Below are positions 18,926-27,931 of a stretch of DNA of 64,000 nt, one piece after another. Position 1 is the stretch's first letter, and the number at the start of each line of letters is the position of its first letter. The notes beneath the pieces are model-generated. The model searched no databases. It saw only the letters and a list, made by a program, of their open reading frames with translations, and was not told the DNA's origin. The stretch is taken from assembly GCF_000971335.1 (NCBI RefSeq), contig NZ_JZJL01000008.1, positions 62,001 to 126,000 of the forward strand. Direction: 5' to 3'. Source of the DNA: Chromobacterium vaccinii (GTDB lineage: Bacteria > Pseudomonadota > Gammaproteobacteria > Burkholderiales > Chromobacteriaceae). Made by a program: the position numbers and the translations under genes.

Positions 18926-20113
18926 ATGATTCGTTTAGCAATCGTTCGCCAAAAATACAATCCGGCCGGAGGGGCCGAGCGTTTCGTCAGTCGCGCGCTG
19001 AATGCCTTGCGCGAGCACGGCGAGCTCGACCTGCATCTGATCGCCCGCCGTTGGGAGAAACTGGAGGGCGTGACCGCGCATCCGGCCTCGCCTTTCTACC
19101 TAGGTAATGTCTGGCGCGACTGGGGGTTTGCCCGGGCCGCAAAGCGTATTTGGCTGAGGGAGCGTTTCGATCTCGTCCAGTCGCATGAACGGATTCCTGG
19201 CTGTGATGTCTATCGCGCTGGGGATGGCGTGCATCGACAGTGGCTGACGCTGCGGGCTCGCCGGATGTCTTGGCTGCGTAGGCTGTCACTCTCGCTCAAT
19301 CCTTATCACCGCTATATTTGCAGCACCGAGTCCGAGATGTTTCTTCATCCGCGGCTGAGGCTGGTGATTTGCAATTCCATGATGGTCAAGCGTGAGATCA
19401 TCGACTATTTCGGCCTGCCTGAAAGCCGTATCGTGGTGATATACAACGGAGTCGATCTGAACGCTTTTCACCCGAGTCTCCGTCAGACGCACCGTCAATC
19501 GATGCGGCAGGAGTGGGGGATCGCGGAGTCGGCTCCCTTGTTGTTGTATGTCGGCTCGGGGTTTGATCGAAAGGGCGTCGCGCGCGCGTTGCGCGCGGCG
19601 GCGAAACAGTCCGAGGCGCATTTGATGATCGTGGGCGGCGACAAGCGCATCGAGCGCTATCGTAGCTTGGCGCGTCGATTGGGAATGGAGGCACGGGTCC
19701 GGTTCGCCGGACCGAGGCAGGATGTCAAGCCATTCTACGGCATGGCGGATGGTTTTATTCTGCCCACGCTGTATGATCCCTTCCCCAATGTCTGCATCGA
19801 GGCGCTGGCCAGTGGCTTGCCTATCTTAACCACGAAGCAGTGCGGCGGTGCCGAGCTGGTTCGGCAGGGATGGAATGGCTGGGTTTGTGACGCGTTGGAC
19901 GAGTCGGCTTTGTCGAGCCAGATTGGCGAATGGTTGAGCTTGCGTTCCCGCTGGGCGGATTTGTCGGAGGCCGCGCGCCGCTCGGCGGAGCCGCTGAGCA
20001 TGGAGGTGATGGGCGCGCGCCTGCTGTCCTGCTATCGCGAGTTGCTGGGAGCCGAGGGCCTGGATATGGGTCGTTCTGCCAGCGCCTCAGCGGGAGAGGA
20101 ACGTTCGCAATGA
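18926..20113 (+). CDS. GT4-family glycosyltransferase, LPS core type
   Basis: The protein has 395 residues. It begins MIRLAIVRQKYNPAGGAERF with the acceptor-side GGAER loop of GT-B enzymes. The donor half shows LLLYVGSGFDRKGVARALRAA and the retaining-GT4 motif DPFPNVCIEALASGLPIL (E-x7-E type). It resembles WaaG-like LPS glucosyltransferases acting at the inner face of the inner membrane. The RBS before this ATG is weak, so the start is not certain. The stop overlaps the next gene as ATGA. Donor sugar not determinable. Confidence 0.85.
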   Translation: MIRLAIVRQKYNPAGGAERFVSRALNALREHGELDLHLIARRWEKLEGVTAHPASPFYLGNVWRDWGFARAAKRIWLRERFDLVQSHERIPGCDVYRAGDGVHRQWLTLRARRMSWLRRLSLSLNPYHRYICSTESEMFLHPRLRLVICNSMMVKREIIDYFGLPESRIVVIYNGVDLNAFHPSLRQTHRQSMRQEWGIAESAPLLLYVGSGFDRKGVARALRAAAKQSEAHLMIVGGDKRIERYRSLARRLGMEARVRFAGPRQDVKPFYGMADGFILPTLYDPFPNVCIEALASGLPILTTKQCGGAELVRQGWNGWVCDALDESALSSQIGEWLSLRSRWADLSEAARRSAEPLSMEVMGARLLSCYRELLGAEGLDMGRSASASAGEERSQ

Positions 20114-21198
20114 AGAAGATCCTGATGGTATCCGATATCCTGTCGGGCTTCGGAGGGACAGAGGCCGCGATCGCGCGGACGGCGCGTTTGCTGGAGCGTG
20201 AGTGTGGCGCCAAGACGGAGGTTTTTCTCCATGGCCGGTCCGGCAGCGGCGACTTCGACTGGTTGAGGGATACGAAACATACGATCTGGGCGACTGCCGT
20301 ACGCAACCACAAGCTGCAGCAGCTTTTGGCAGCTTGGGCGCTGGCGCGGCGGATCCGCCAGACGCGGCCGGACATGGTACTTGCCGTCACGCCGGTTTCG
20401 TGCCGGATTGCACGTTGGGGGGTGGGCTGGTCGCGTTTGCGTCTGCCACTTGTGTCCTGGATGCACACCTGTGTGGGCTATAAAAAGCAGTATTTGTTGC
20501 TGGCGGACAGCCACCTTGCGATTAGCACGGATATCGCCGAACAGTTTCAAGCGCTGGGCGCTGACGCTCACGATGTTCACATGGTTTTTAATCCAGTCAG
20601 TGCAAGCAACATGACGATTCCGCGTCCAGAGCGCGGAGCGGAACTCGTGTATGTGGGCAGAGTCAATTTTCGCTACCAGAAGAATTTGAAGGAGTTGCTG
20701 GATGGGTGCGCCAGGCTGGTGGGCGACTGGCGCTTGCATGTTGTGGGAGACGGCCAGGACGCGGAGATATGCAAGCAATACGCGGAGAGTCTAGGCATCG
20801 CGCCGCGCGTAATCTGGCATGGCTGGCAGAGGGATCCATGGCGCTACGTTCATGACGAGATTGGATGCGCGTCTTGCATGGTGTTGTGCTCAATGGAGGA
20901 GCCATTTGGCCTAGTGTTGGTGGAGGCTTTGGCACGAGGCGTTTTTTGCGTGTCAGCCCGTTGTGTAGGCGGCCCTAGGGACATTCTGAGAGATGGGGAT
21001 AACGGCATGCTGTATTCCCCTAATGACGTGGCCGCATTGACGGTGTGTCTGCAAAGAGTGGTGGATGGAATGGATTTTCCCCCAGCTCAGTATCTGAAAA
21101 GCTCTGTTAGTTGTTTTCATGATGATAAGTTTGTGCGGAATTTTTACGAAAAGCTGATGCTGGCGGAGCAAAGCTATCATCAGGTCGAGGCTAAATAG
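20110..21198 (+). CDS. GT4-family glycosyltransferase (WaaB-like)
   Basis: The protein has 362 residues and is coupled to the upstream glycosyltransferase by an ATGA overlap. The N-terminus MKKILMVSDILSGFGGTEAA has the GT-B glycine loop. The donor domain has LVYVGRVNFRYQKNLKELLDG and EEPFGLVLVEALARG, the two-Glu retaining motif. Overall it resembles the galactosyltransferase WaaB of LPS core synthesis. It is cytoplasmic or membrane-peripheral. The following epimerase gene is 15 bases away. Codon use drifts to lower GC toward its 3' end. Confidence 0.82.
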   Translation: MKKILMVSDILSGFGGTEAAIARTARLLERECGAKTEVFLHGRSGSGDFDWLRDTKHTIWATAVRNHKLQQLLAAWALARRIRQTRPDMVLAVTPVSCRIARWGVGWSRLRLPLVSWMHTCVGYKKQYLLLADSHLAISTDIAEQFQALGADAHDVHMVFNPVSASNMTIPRPERGAELVYVGRVNFRYQKNLKELLDGCARLVGDWRLHVVGDGQDAEICKQYAESLGIAPRVIWHGWQRDPWRYVHDEIGCASCMVLCSMEEPFGLVLVEALARGVFCVSARCVGGPRDILRDGDNGMLYSPNDVAALTVCLQRVVDGMDFPPAQYLKSSVSCFHDDKFVRNFYEKLMLAEQSYHQVEAK

Positions 21199-21213
21199 CC
21201 TCAGGGTGGATAT

Positions 21214-22179
21214 ATGAAGATATTGGTAACTGGCGCGGCAGGTTTTATTGGTCGCGCGGTATGCGAGGCGTTGTTGCGCCGTTCTGGAGTCATGGTCTTC
21301 GGCATTGACAATCTGAATGATTATTACGCGGTTGAGCTAAAAAATGCGCGGCTGGCGACTTTACAGGGGTTGCCAGGTTTTTATTTCCATAAGTTGGATA
21401 TTGCCGACTGGGCGGGAATGGAGGCGTTGTTTGCACAGGAAAGATTCGATTACGTAATCCATCTGGCGGCACAGGCCGGAGTTCGTTACTCCTTGCAGAA
21501 TCCGCATGCTTATGCCGAAAGCAATTTGATGGGTTTTACCAATGTACTGGAAGCCTGCCGCCGATACCCGGTGAAACATCTGGTTTTTGCTGGCTCTTCG
21601 AGCATTTACGGTAGCCGGACAGAAGTACCATTCTCCGAGGATCAGCGAGTTGATCTGCCGGTTAGCTTTTATGCGGCCACCAAACGTGCGAATGAATTGA
21701 TGGCAGCTAGCTACTCGCATCTTTATGGTTTGCCAACGACCAGTCTGCGTTTCTTTACTGTATATGGGCCGTGGGGACGTCCCGATATGGCGCCATGGTT
21801 GTTTGTAGATGCTATTTTACATGGGCGCCCAATCAAGGTTTTCAATCATGGCAAAATGCAGCGTGATTTTACCTATATCGATGATATTGTCGAAGGTATT
21901 GTGCGAGTGATGGAGCATGTGCCATTTGATGAGCTGCCTCATATGATCTTCAATATTGGCAATCATCAGCCAGTCGAGTTAATGAGATTCATTGAGATTA
22001 CTGAGCAGGCTTGCGGGCGAGAAGCGGTGAAAGAATATTTCCCTATGCAGGATGGCGATGTACCGATCACCTATGCCGATACTGCACGCTTGAGGGCTGC
22101 GGTGGGTTTTGCGCCCTCGACGCCGTTGGATGTTGGGATGCAGCGTTTTGTTGATTGGTTTCGTGCCTTTCACCAGTAA
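21214..22179 (+). CDS. NAD-dependent nucleotide-sugar epimerase, UDP-glucuronate 4-epimerase type
   Basis: The protein has 321 residues and a short-chain dehydrogenase/extended fold. The NAD loop is VTGAAGFIGRAV. The DNLNDYY segment after beta strand 2 is typical of UDP-glucuronate 4-epimerases, and HLAAQAGVRYSL and the catalytic Y-A-A-T-K follow. It would supply UDP-galacturonate or a similar sugar for the core or O-chain. It sits between two glycosyltransferases and the O-antigen ligase, clearly within the LPS unit. GC is lower than in the flanking core genes, suggesting transfer. UDP-galactose 4-epimerase is the alternative. Confidence 0.85.
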   Translation: MKILVTGAAGFIGRAVCEALLRRSGVMVFGIDNLNDYYAVELKNARLATLQGLPGFYFHKLDIADWAGMEALFAQERFDYVIHLAAQAGVRYSLQNPHAYAESNLMGFTNVLEACRRYPVKHLVFAGSSSIYGSRTEVPFSEDQRVDLPVSFYAATKRANELMAASYSHLYGLPTTSLRFFTVYGPWGRPDMAPWLFVDAILHGRPIKVFNHGKMQRDFTYIDDIVEGIVRVMEHVPFDELPHMIFNIGNHQPVELMRFIEITEQACGREAVKEYFPMQDGDVPITYADTARLRAAVGFAPSTPLDVGMQRFVDWFRAFHQ

Positions 22180-22191
22180 TAGTGGTATCTC

Positions 22192-23442
22192 ATGTCCTGT
22201 TTAAGAGTGTATCTATTTCCTTTTCCGATTTTTTTAGCTTGTTGCTTATTGATTTGGGATCCCGCGATGGGACGTACTCTTTTCTATGAGCTATCGGGTA
22301 TCTCGCTTTTATTGCTGCTTGTTGGGTGGTGGCAAGGTTATTTGCAATACGACAAGCGAATTTGGCTTTGGTTGGCGCCCTTGTTGGCTTATCTGGCTAT
22401 TCTGCAGCTTTGGCTATGGCGGTTCCCCTCTCCGATCCTGGACGATTTGAATCCAGTGCATTTTCGTTATGGCTACCAATTAAAGCTATGGCTGTGTAGT
22501 TTGCCTATACTGTTGTTGCCTATGCTCTGGCCGGCGCCCACGGGTTGGCAATGGCCAAGACGTTGGTTGTTGGCGGGGCTGTGGTGTGCTTCGGTTGTGT
22601 TAGCTATAGCTTTGCTGTGGGTACGTATTAGGACCGATGGTGGGGTGCCGAGGGTGACTTTGAACGGCATAGTCGAAACTTTGATGGCATTTTTGTTGGT
22701 GCCGCTTCATTTGCTTCCCCTATTGTTGACTTTAAGAGGGCGGTTGCGTAGTTGGCAATGGGGTATGTTGTTATTGGTCGTGTTGTTGCAGTTTGGATCT
22801 GTGGTTGTCACAGGTACGCGTGCCGCAATGATCGGTTATTCGATTGCCGTGGCAGCTATTGCAGTTTGGCGTTATGGCTGGCGAGGTTTATTGGGCATGG
22901 GGGTCGCATTGTTATTGGGGCTGACTTTGGCATGGGGGGGGGTCGCACAAAGAATGGCTGATGTAAAGACAGATTTACATCAGTATGAGCAGGGGCAGAT
23001 GATGACTTCGCTTGGCATACGTTTTTCTTTGTGGGATTTTGGATGGCAGGCTTTACAGGAACGGCCTGGTGGACAATCTCTCCAGGCTCGTGACGATCTG
23101 ATGAAAAGGCTGGTCGCGGAAAAACGTGTTGATCACGCGGCGCTTGGGATGAGCACCATACATCTGCACAATGATACGTTGGAGCTTGGTTCGACGTTAG
23201 GTTGGGCAGGCGTAATGGGATGGCTTGCGGTGTTGCTAGGTTTCAGTCTGTATACATGGCAGCGTGGCGGAGCATTGGTACCGTTGATGGCATTGAGCTT
23301 GGGCGAAGTATTTTATTTTGGCTTGGCCGACAGCATATTATGCAACTGGCAGGCTCATGCACAAGCTTTATTACTCATTGCGATCAGTTTTTATTTGGCA
23401 CCATTGCTCGATAATGATGGTTGGGGGAGAGGGGTGCGATAA
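22192..23442 (+). CDS. O-antigen ligase (WaaL-like)
   Basis: The protein has 416 residues and about ten to twelve membrane helices. A large periplasmic loop lies before HLHNDTLELGSTLGWAGV, which carries the His conserved in Wzy_C/O-antigen ligase proteins. VVTGTRAAMIGYSIA provides the conserved Arg segment. It transfers undecaprenyl-linked O-antigen to lipid A-core at the periplasmic face. It is the last plus-strand gene of this transcription unit, 12 bases after the epimerase. It is rich in TTG/TTA codons and clearly AT-richer than the core genome, a usual mark of exchanged LPS genes. A Wzy polymerase role cannot be excluded from sequence alone. Confidence 0.82.
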   Translation: MSCLRVYLFPFPIFLACCLLIWDPAMGRTLFYELSGISLLLLLVGWWQGYLQYDKRIWLWLAPLLAYLAILQLWLWRFPSPILDDLNPVHFRYGYQLKLWLCSLPILLLPMLWPAPTGWQWPRRWLLAGLWCASVVLAIALLWVRIRTDGGVPRVTLNGIVETLMAFLLVPLHLLPLLLTLRGRLRSWQWGMLLLVVLLQFGSVVVTGTRAAMIGYSIAVAAIAVWRYGWRGLLGMGVALLLGLTLAWGGVAQRMADVKTDLHQYEQGQMMTSLGIRFSLWDFGWQALQERPGGQSLQARDDLMKRLVAEKRVDHAALGMSTIHLHNDTLELGSTLGWAGVMGWLAVLLGFSLYTWQRGGALVPLMALSLGEVFYFGLADSILCNWQAHAQALLLIAISFYLAPLLDNDGWGRGVR

Positions 23443-23632
23443 TTTCATGTTTTTATACTTGGATGTGAATGTCGGTATAGTATTTGGTGTCTGATAAGCA
23501 CTTTCTTTTTGGGCGGATTCTTCTTGTTTACCAAGTTTTTGCTTTTAGATAATTTTAAGGATATCAGAGTACTATTTCCTCCCCCTCCTTCCGTTCAAGA
23601 CTTTGGTTGGTAGGGAGGAGTGTTGCTATTGC

Positions 23633-24487
23633 TTACTTGGCTGATCGCTTTCTATAGCGACAATATGTCCGGTATAGAAATTGTTGCCAGCGGCCGATAT
23701 GGACAACCGGGTGGGATAGTTGAGAGTAGTGTTTGCCGAATAGGTTTCGATGCTGATATGTTTGTCCGCTCTTGTCATAAATACTGTAGATAAAACCCAT
23801 GTTTTTCCCTGCGATCAGATGACGATGGGGATAGCGGCTACGGACTGAGTGAATGGCTTTAGAGTAGGCGATGGGCCCTGTCAGACGGAGTACGCCCGGC
23901 TGTCCAGTTTTGTCAAAGATTGGATTGTAGCGTTTGACTCTGCCTAGAACCTGCAAAAGCACTTCCTTGATGAAGGGATGGCCAGGTACGCAGGCGATGA
24001 ACCATTGGATGTATTCCCCACCTGGAATATGCTTCAATTCCTTATGCAGTCCCCAGCCAATATGGGGGCTTCCTTCACTGTGATCCCATTGGGACAGAAG
24101 ATAGCTGTCGCTTGGCTGAATCAGCGTATCCAGAGGCTTGAAAATACTGCTTTTTATGTCTAGGTAGACTCCGCCGAAGTGATATAGGCACAGATAGCGA
24201 AATAGATCAGCTCTAGCGGCCCCGTAGGCGGGGTCTATTCGTTTCCATGTAGCAAGAACAGCAGATCCGAAAGTGTCGAGAATTAATTTTTCGATATCAT
24301 TTTGATCATACAGTCTATGCTCCCAGGTTGGATTGATTTTTCGGATGTTGTTGATATTATTTTGCAAATCCTGAGGTATGCTACTGGCGGCGGTATAAAT
24401 CTGGTGTATGAGCTTGGGAATGCCTTGTTCAGGCATTTTTTGAGGCTGATGATGCTTGATCGCCTGTATTGCGGACGAAAACGACAT
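23633..24487 (-). CDS. GT32-type (DXD sugar-binding) glycosyltransferase
   Basis: The protein has 284 residues from the ATG at 24487, which follows AGGAAAG; a TTG ten codons earlier is less likely. It shows PKLIHQIYTAASSIPQDL, then AARADLFRYLCLYHFGGVYLDIK with the D-x-D metal and donor site, as in Och1-like GT32 enzymes of bacterial capsules and LPS. HIGWG and a C-terminal HIGRWQQF follow. It is probably a retaining transferase adding one sugar to the core oligosaccharide. It is the last gene of a minus-strand group converging on the O-antigen ligase. AT-rich codon use points to transfer. Confidence 0.8.
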   Translation of the reverse strand: MSFSSAIQAIKHHQPQKMPEQGIPKLIHQIYTAASSIPQDLQNNINNIRKINPTWEHRLYDQNDIEKLILDTFGSAVLATWKRIDPAYGAARADLFRYLCLYHFGGVYLDIKSSIFKPLDTLIQPSDSYLLSQWDHSEGSPHIGWGLHKELKHIPGGEYIQWFIACVPGHPFIKEVLLQVLGRVKRYNPIFDKTGQPGVLRLTGPIAYSKAIHSVRSRYPHRHLIAGKNMGFIYSIYDKSGQTYQHRNLFGKHYSQLSHPVVHIGRWQQFLYRTYCRYRKRSAK

Positions 24488-24540
24488 GATGACTTTCCTA
24501 AACTTCCTAGCCGGCAAGCTATGTGAAGCACAATCAGTTA

Positions 24541-25629
24541 CTAAATCAGTGATAAATAATGGTCTACAACCGTTTGCAGCATAAACGGAGCCAGTTGTTC
24601 ACTGGTGATGCCGGGTGGTGAATCCAATATTCGCCGCATAGCGGTTGCCAACGCCGCGGAGTCGAGAGAGCTCAATCCTGCGGCTTGCATTCCGGTCAGA
24701 ATTTCAGCCGGCCCCACAGGGCAGTCAGTGCTGATCACAGGTGTGCCGCAGGCCAGCGCTTCGACCAGTACATTGCCAAAACCCTCGTAATCTGAGCTCA
24801 ACACCAATGCCTGGGCTGCGCGCATATAAGTATAGGGGTTGTCGCTGAATCCGGCATAGACGACCTGATCGGCGATACCCAGCGTTTGTGCTTGGAGGCG
24901 CACAGAGTTAATGTCTTCGGGGTTGCCTTGGCCCAGCAGAACGAGTTTGCCCGCGTAGCCGCTGAGCTGAAACGCTTCCAGTAGACGGTCATGGCGTTTT
25001 TGCTGGTTGAAGCGGCCCACATGCAAGAGAAAATCCTGCCCGTCGAGCGGGCAGGAATCCTGGGCAAGCTGTTGAATCTTTTTCAGGTCGAATGGGTTGT
25101 AGATGGCAACCATCTGCGAAGGGCGAATACCGCAGTTTATGACGTCGCTCTGCAAGGCCCGGCAGACTGTGATCAGCTTGCGGCCGTTGTAGGTGCGAAT
25201 CAGCTGGCGTTGTTTCAGCCAGCGCCGGAATCTGTTCCTTTCCTGCAATTGTCCTGCCGTCAGTGCGCAGTGCAGGCAAAACCATGCATCGCCTAACCTG
25301 GCGCTGGCTGCGACGATGCGGTCTGTCTTTGGCAGGTTAGAGATGGCTAAGTTGATGCGGCGGTCTGCGTAGTACTTGTGCAGCGCGGCGTCGAGCTGGC
25401 GCGCGCGGCGTATGATTTCTGTTTGACGCCGCAGCGGCCCCCGGTATCGGTCTTCCACCAGCAAATAATGCACCCCGTCTGGGATGGCATAGTCCAGCTG
25501 GGGGGAAAGCGAGGCGATGGTTACATCATGTCCGAGTCGGGCCATCTCTTCAGCAAGGGTCAATACAACTCGTTCGGCGCCACCTCCGGGCAATCCATCA
25601 ATGACGAATAATATGGTTTTCCTGCTCAT
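24541..25629 (-). CDS. GT4-family glycosyltransferase
   Basis: The protein has 362 residues. It begins TILFVIDGLPGGGAERVVLTL (GT-B glycine loop). The donor-side blocks are FLLHVGRFNQQKRHDRLLEAF and SSDYEGFGNVLVEALACGTPVISTDCPVGPAEIL, with both catalytic-site Glu residues of retaining GT4 enzymes. It is close in layout to WaaG/PglH/WbdB-like enzymes. Its start overlaps the stop of the heptosyltransferase gene by four bases (ATGA). It is a cytoplasmic-face LPS core transferase; sugar unknown. Confidence 0.83.
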   Translation of the reverse strand: MSRKTILFVIDGLPGGGAERVVLTLAEEMARLGHDVTIASLSPQLDYAIPDGVHYLLVEDRYRGPLRRQTEIIRRARQLDAALHKYYADRRINLAISNLPKTDRIVAASARLGDAWFCLHCALTAGQLQERNRFRRWLKQRQLIRTYNGRKLITVCRALQSDVINCGIRPSQMVAIYNPFDLKKIQQLAQDSCPLDGQDFLLHVGRFNQQKRHDRLLEAFQLSGYAGKLVLLGQGNPEDINSVRLQAQTLGIADQVVYAGFSDNPYTYMRAAQALVLSSDYEGFGNVLVEALACGTPVISTDCPVGPAEILTGMQAAGLSSLDSAALATAMRRILDSPPGITSEQLAPFMLQTVVDHYLSLI

Positions 25630-26705
25630 GAATGATCTTTCCGGGGCGTGGACAGCAGCTCTTGCGCGGCGGCCAGAACCGGCCCAAGAGGGATGTGGGT
25701 CAGGTATCTTTGTTCTGTTGAGGTATCGACAGTGTCGGCGTCGATCAGTTCGCCATAGCTAGCCGCATGAATCAGGCGATGGCGTGTCATCCATGGATGC
25801 CATTCATTGACTTTGCTGGGGCCGAACAGGGCGACCGTATCTATGTCCAGGGCCGCAGCCATATGCATGGGCGCGGAATCTACTCCGATAAAGAGTCTGG
25901 ACTCGCTGATGACTGCGGCGAGCTGATTCAGCGTGAGCCTGCCTGCGAGGGACTGGATTCGGCCAGAACGGGTCTGGGACAGGATGGATGTCGCCATCTG
26001 CATTTCAGACAGACTTGGCGCCGCCGTGATGACGATGTGCCACCCAAGTCCGGCAAGCGCTTCGGCCAGTTTGGCGAATCTATCGTCTTCCCAGCATTTG
26101 AAGAACCAGCGGGAGGAGGGGTGGATGACGATGAATTCCCCCGTTATGCCCGCTTCGCCCAGCATCGTCCGAACGGCGCGCCTGTCGGCTTCGTTGATCG
26201 GCATGACGCAGCGCTGTTCATCGGCAGTCGGTGTGATGCCTAATGGGGTGAGGGAAAGCAGGTTTTGGCTGACAGTGTGCAGACTGTCGCTTGGCGCGAT
26301 GGGCGCCAGTGCGGTGAAGAAGCGGCGCCAGGGACTGTTGCGCCGTTTCGGATAGTCGAAGCCGATGGCATGGCTGCTGGCCAGCAATTTCGCGAATAGC
26401 GCGCCCTGAGTCTGGTCGCTCAGGTGTATCACGATTTGATAGCGGCGACGGTGTAGGGACGCCAGCAGGCGCAACAGGGCAACCAGCTTGCGCCAACCGC
26501 GCAATTTGCGGTCGATGCTCCAGATGAGGCTGAGGTCTGGATTGTCTTGCAATAACGGCGCGGTTTCCTGATATACCAACATATCGATCTCGCATTCGGG
26601 ATAGCGCGATTTCAATGTTCTGGCGACGGGAGTGGTCAACAGGATATCACCGTGATGGCGCAGCTTGATGAGCAGGATCCGGTTCGGAGCTTCAGTCTGT
26701 GGCAT
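25626..26705 (-). CDS. GT9-family heptosyltransferase (WaaQ-like)
   Basis: The protein has 359 residues from the ATG at 26705; an in-frame TTG five codons earlier is possible and neither has a good RBS. RILLIKLRHHGDILLTTPVA is the GT9 N-terminal signature. The donor domain shows IHPSSRWFFKCWEDDRFAKL and the segment FIGVDSAPMHMAAALDIDTVALFGPS. The RHHGDILLTTPV form is closest to heptosyltransferase III (WaaQ), which adds a side-branch heptose to the inner core. It is first gene of the minus-strand LPS group. ADP-heptose is the inferred donor. Confidence 0.87.
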   Translation of the reverse strand: MPQTEAPNRILLIKLRHHGDILLTTPVARTLKSRYPECEIDMLVYQETAPLLQDNPDLSLIWSIDRKLRGWRKLVALLRLLASLHRRRYQIVIHLSDQTQGALFAKLLASSHAIGFDYPKRRNSPWRRFFTALAPIAPSDSLHTVSQNLLSLTPLGITPTADEQRCVMPINEADRRAVRTMLGEAGITGEFIVIHPSSRWFFKCWEDDRFAKLAEALAGLGWHIVITAAPSLSEMQMATSILSQTRSGRIQSLAGRLTLNQLAAVISESRLFIGVDSAPMHMAAALDIDTVALFGPSKVNEWHPWMTRHRLIHAASYGELIDADTVDTSTEQRYLTHIPLGPVLAAAQELLSTPRKDHS

Positions 26706-27040
26706 AGAGTTGATGAGCAAATGACAATTGCCCGCCCCGCGTCCAGTTGAGACTGGAGTACTTGCGGGGAAGGGGGGGATAACCGGCAGAAAGTTTGGAG
26801 AGCTTCTGCCGAGATGATTATATACGACATGAGCTGGTTCTTATCGATGCTTGCCGCTCAAGAGCATTGCTGCGATGATTGCGCCTCTCCATATGAACTG
26901 GCGGGATGTCCACATCGTTTATGCCGATCCGGTGGGGCGCCTGTTGCAGCAAGGCGCTTGGCAGGACCCGGCTTTTGCGGAGGTGTCCCGACTAAGGTGA
27001 AATGGCGAGTAGATGAATGAGTTTGGTAAGGTGAGACACA
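26706..27040. other. Divergent control region between two LPS units, with a short coding-like frame
   Basis: The stretch separates the minus-strand heptosyltransferase from the plus-strand unit. The frame at 26875-27000 (+) encodes 41 residues beginning MIAPLHMNWRDVHIVYADPV and ending FAEVSRLR. Its codons look like the local coding style, with no RBS or known domain. It could be a leader, a very small protein or a remnant of a lost LPS gene. Frames on the other phases look random. No terminator was seen. Confidence 0.35.
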
Positions 27041-27931
27041 ATGCGTAATCTGTCCGATTTCGGCATGATGGAATGGCTGAGGCTGCTGCCGTGCCACGAT
27101 GCGCTCAAACAATGGCGCAACGATGCATGGCAGGCCGCTTACATCGCTAAGCGGGTGGAGGGACAAGAGCGTCTGGTGTCTGAACTCCGGCAGGGCAAGG
27201 GTGCGCTGGGGTTGGTCGTGGCGTTTGAGCAGCCATGGGCGCTGAATTGGCAATTGACCCTGGCGAGCAAGAATACCCCGGATACCACAATGGTGGTGTT
27301 CGATAACTCCCGGCGACCGGAAATGCGGAGGCAAATCGCTCAGGTCTGTCTTGATAGGCAAGTGCCTTATCTGGCCCTGCCGGCCAATCCGACCCGGCAT
27401 GTCAATCGTTCCCATGGTTTCGCGATGAGCTGGATCTACCACAACATCGTGCTTCCGGCCGAACCCCGTAGTTTCGCTTTCATCGATCACGACATGATTC
27501 CGGTAGCGCCCAGCCGACTGCTGGTCGATCTCGACGACCAGCCGGTGTACGGACTGCCTAACCACAGCGAGTGGGGTTGGCATTTGTGGGCCGGGTATTG
27601 CGCGTTCCGCTTCGACCACATGAAGCGACGCCGGCTCAATTTTCTGTATGACTTTTCCAATGGCCTGGATACCGGGGGCCGCAATTGGCGTTCCCTGTAC
27701 CGGGAGCTCGATGCTTCCACTCTAAGAATGGCGAAGCATCGCATGCGCGAGATCACTGATCCAGTGAGCGGGCACCCCTTCACTATCCAGGTGATCGATG
27801 ATTGCTGGTACCACATCGGCAGCATCAGCTATAACAATGGTTTTGAATCGCAGTTCGAGCTGTGTCAGCACCTTGAGGCCGAACTGGCGGCGGGGCGGCC
27901 TTGGGCTGAACTGTGCCCGCCCGAAGGTTGA
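27041..27931 (+). CDS. Probable glycosyltransferase of the LPS locus (unclassified)
   Basis: The protein has 296 residues, with a start supported by AAGGTGAG five bases upstream. The residues LASKNTPDTTMVVFDNSRR followed by a FIDHDMIPVAPS segment suggest a GT-A-like nucleotide-sugar fold, with the D-H-D acting as the metal motif. YNNGFESQFELC stands near the C-terminus. No signal peptide or membrane helix is seen. The next glycosyltransferase gene overlaps its stop by one base (TGATG), so the two are coupled. Family membership is not certain, and the substrate cannot be given. Confidence 0.6.
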   Translation: MRNLSDFGMMEWLRLLPCHDALKQWRNDAWQAAYIAKRVEGQERLVSELRQGKGALGLVVAFEQPWALNWQLTLASKNTPDTTMVVFDNSRRPEMRRQIAQVCLDRQVPYLALPANPTRHVNRSHGFAMSWIYHNIVLPAEPRSFAFIDHDMIPVAPSRLLVDLDDQPVYGLPNHSEWGWHLWAGYCAFRFDHMKRRRLNFLYDFSNGLDTGGRNWRSLYRELDASTLRMAKHRMREITDPVSGHPFTIQVIDDCWYHIGSISYNNGFESQFELCQHLEAELAAGRPWAELCPPEG

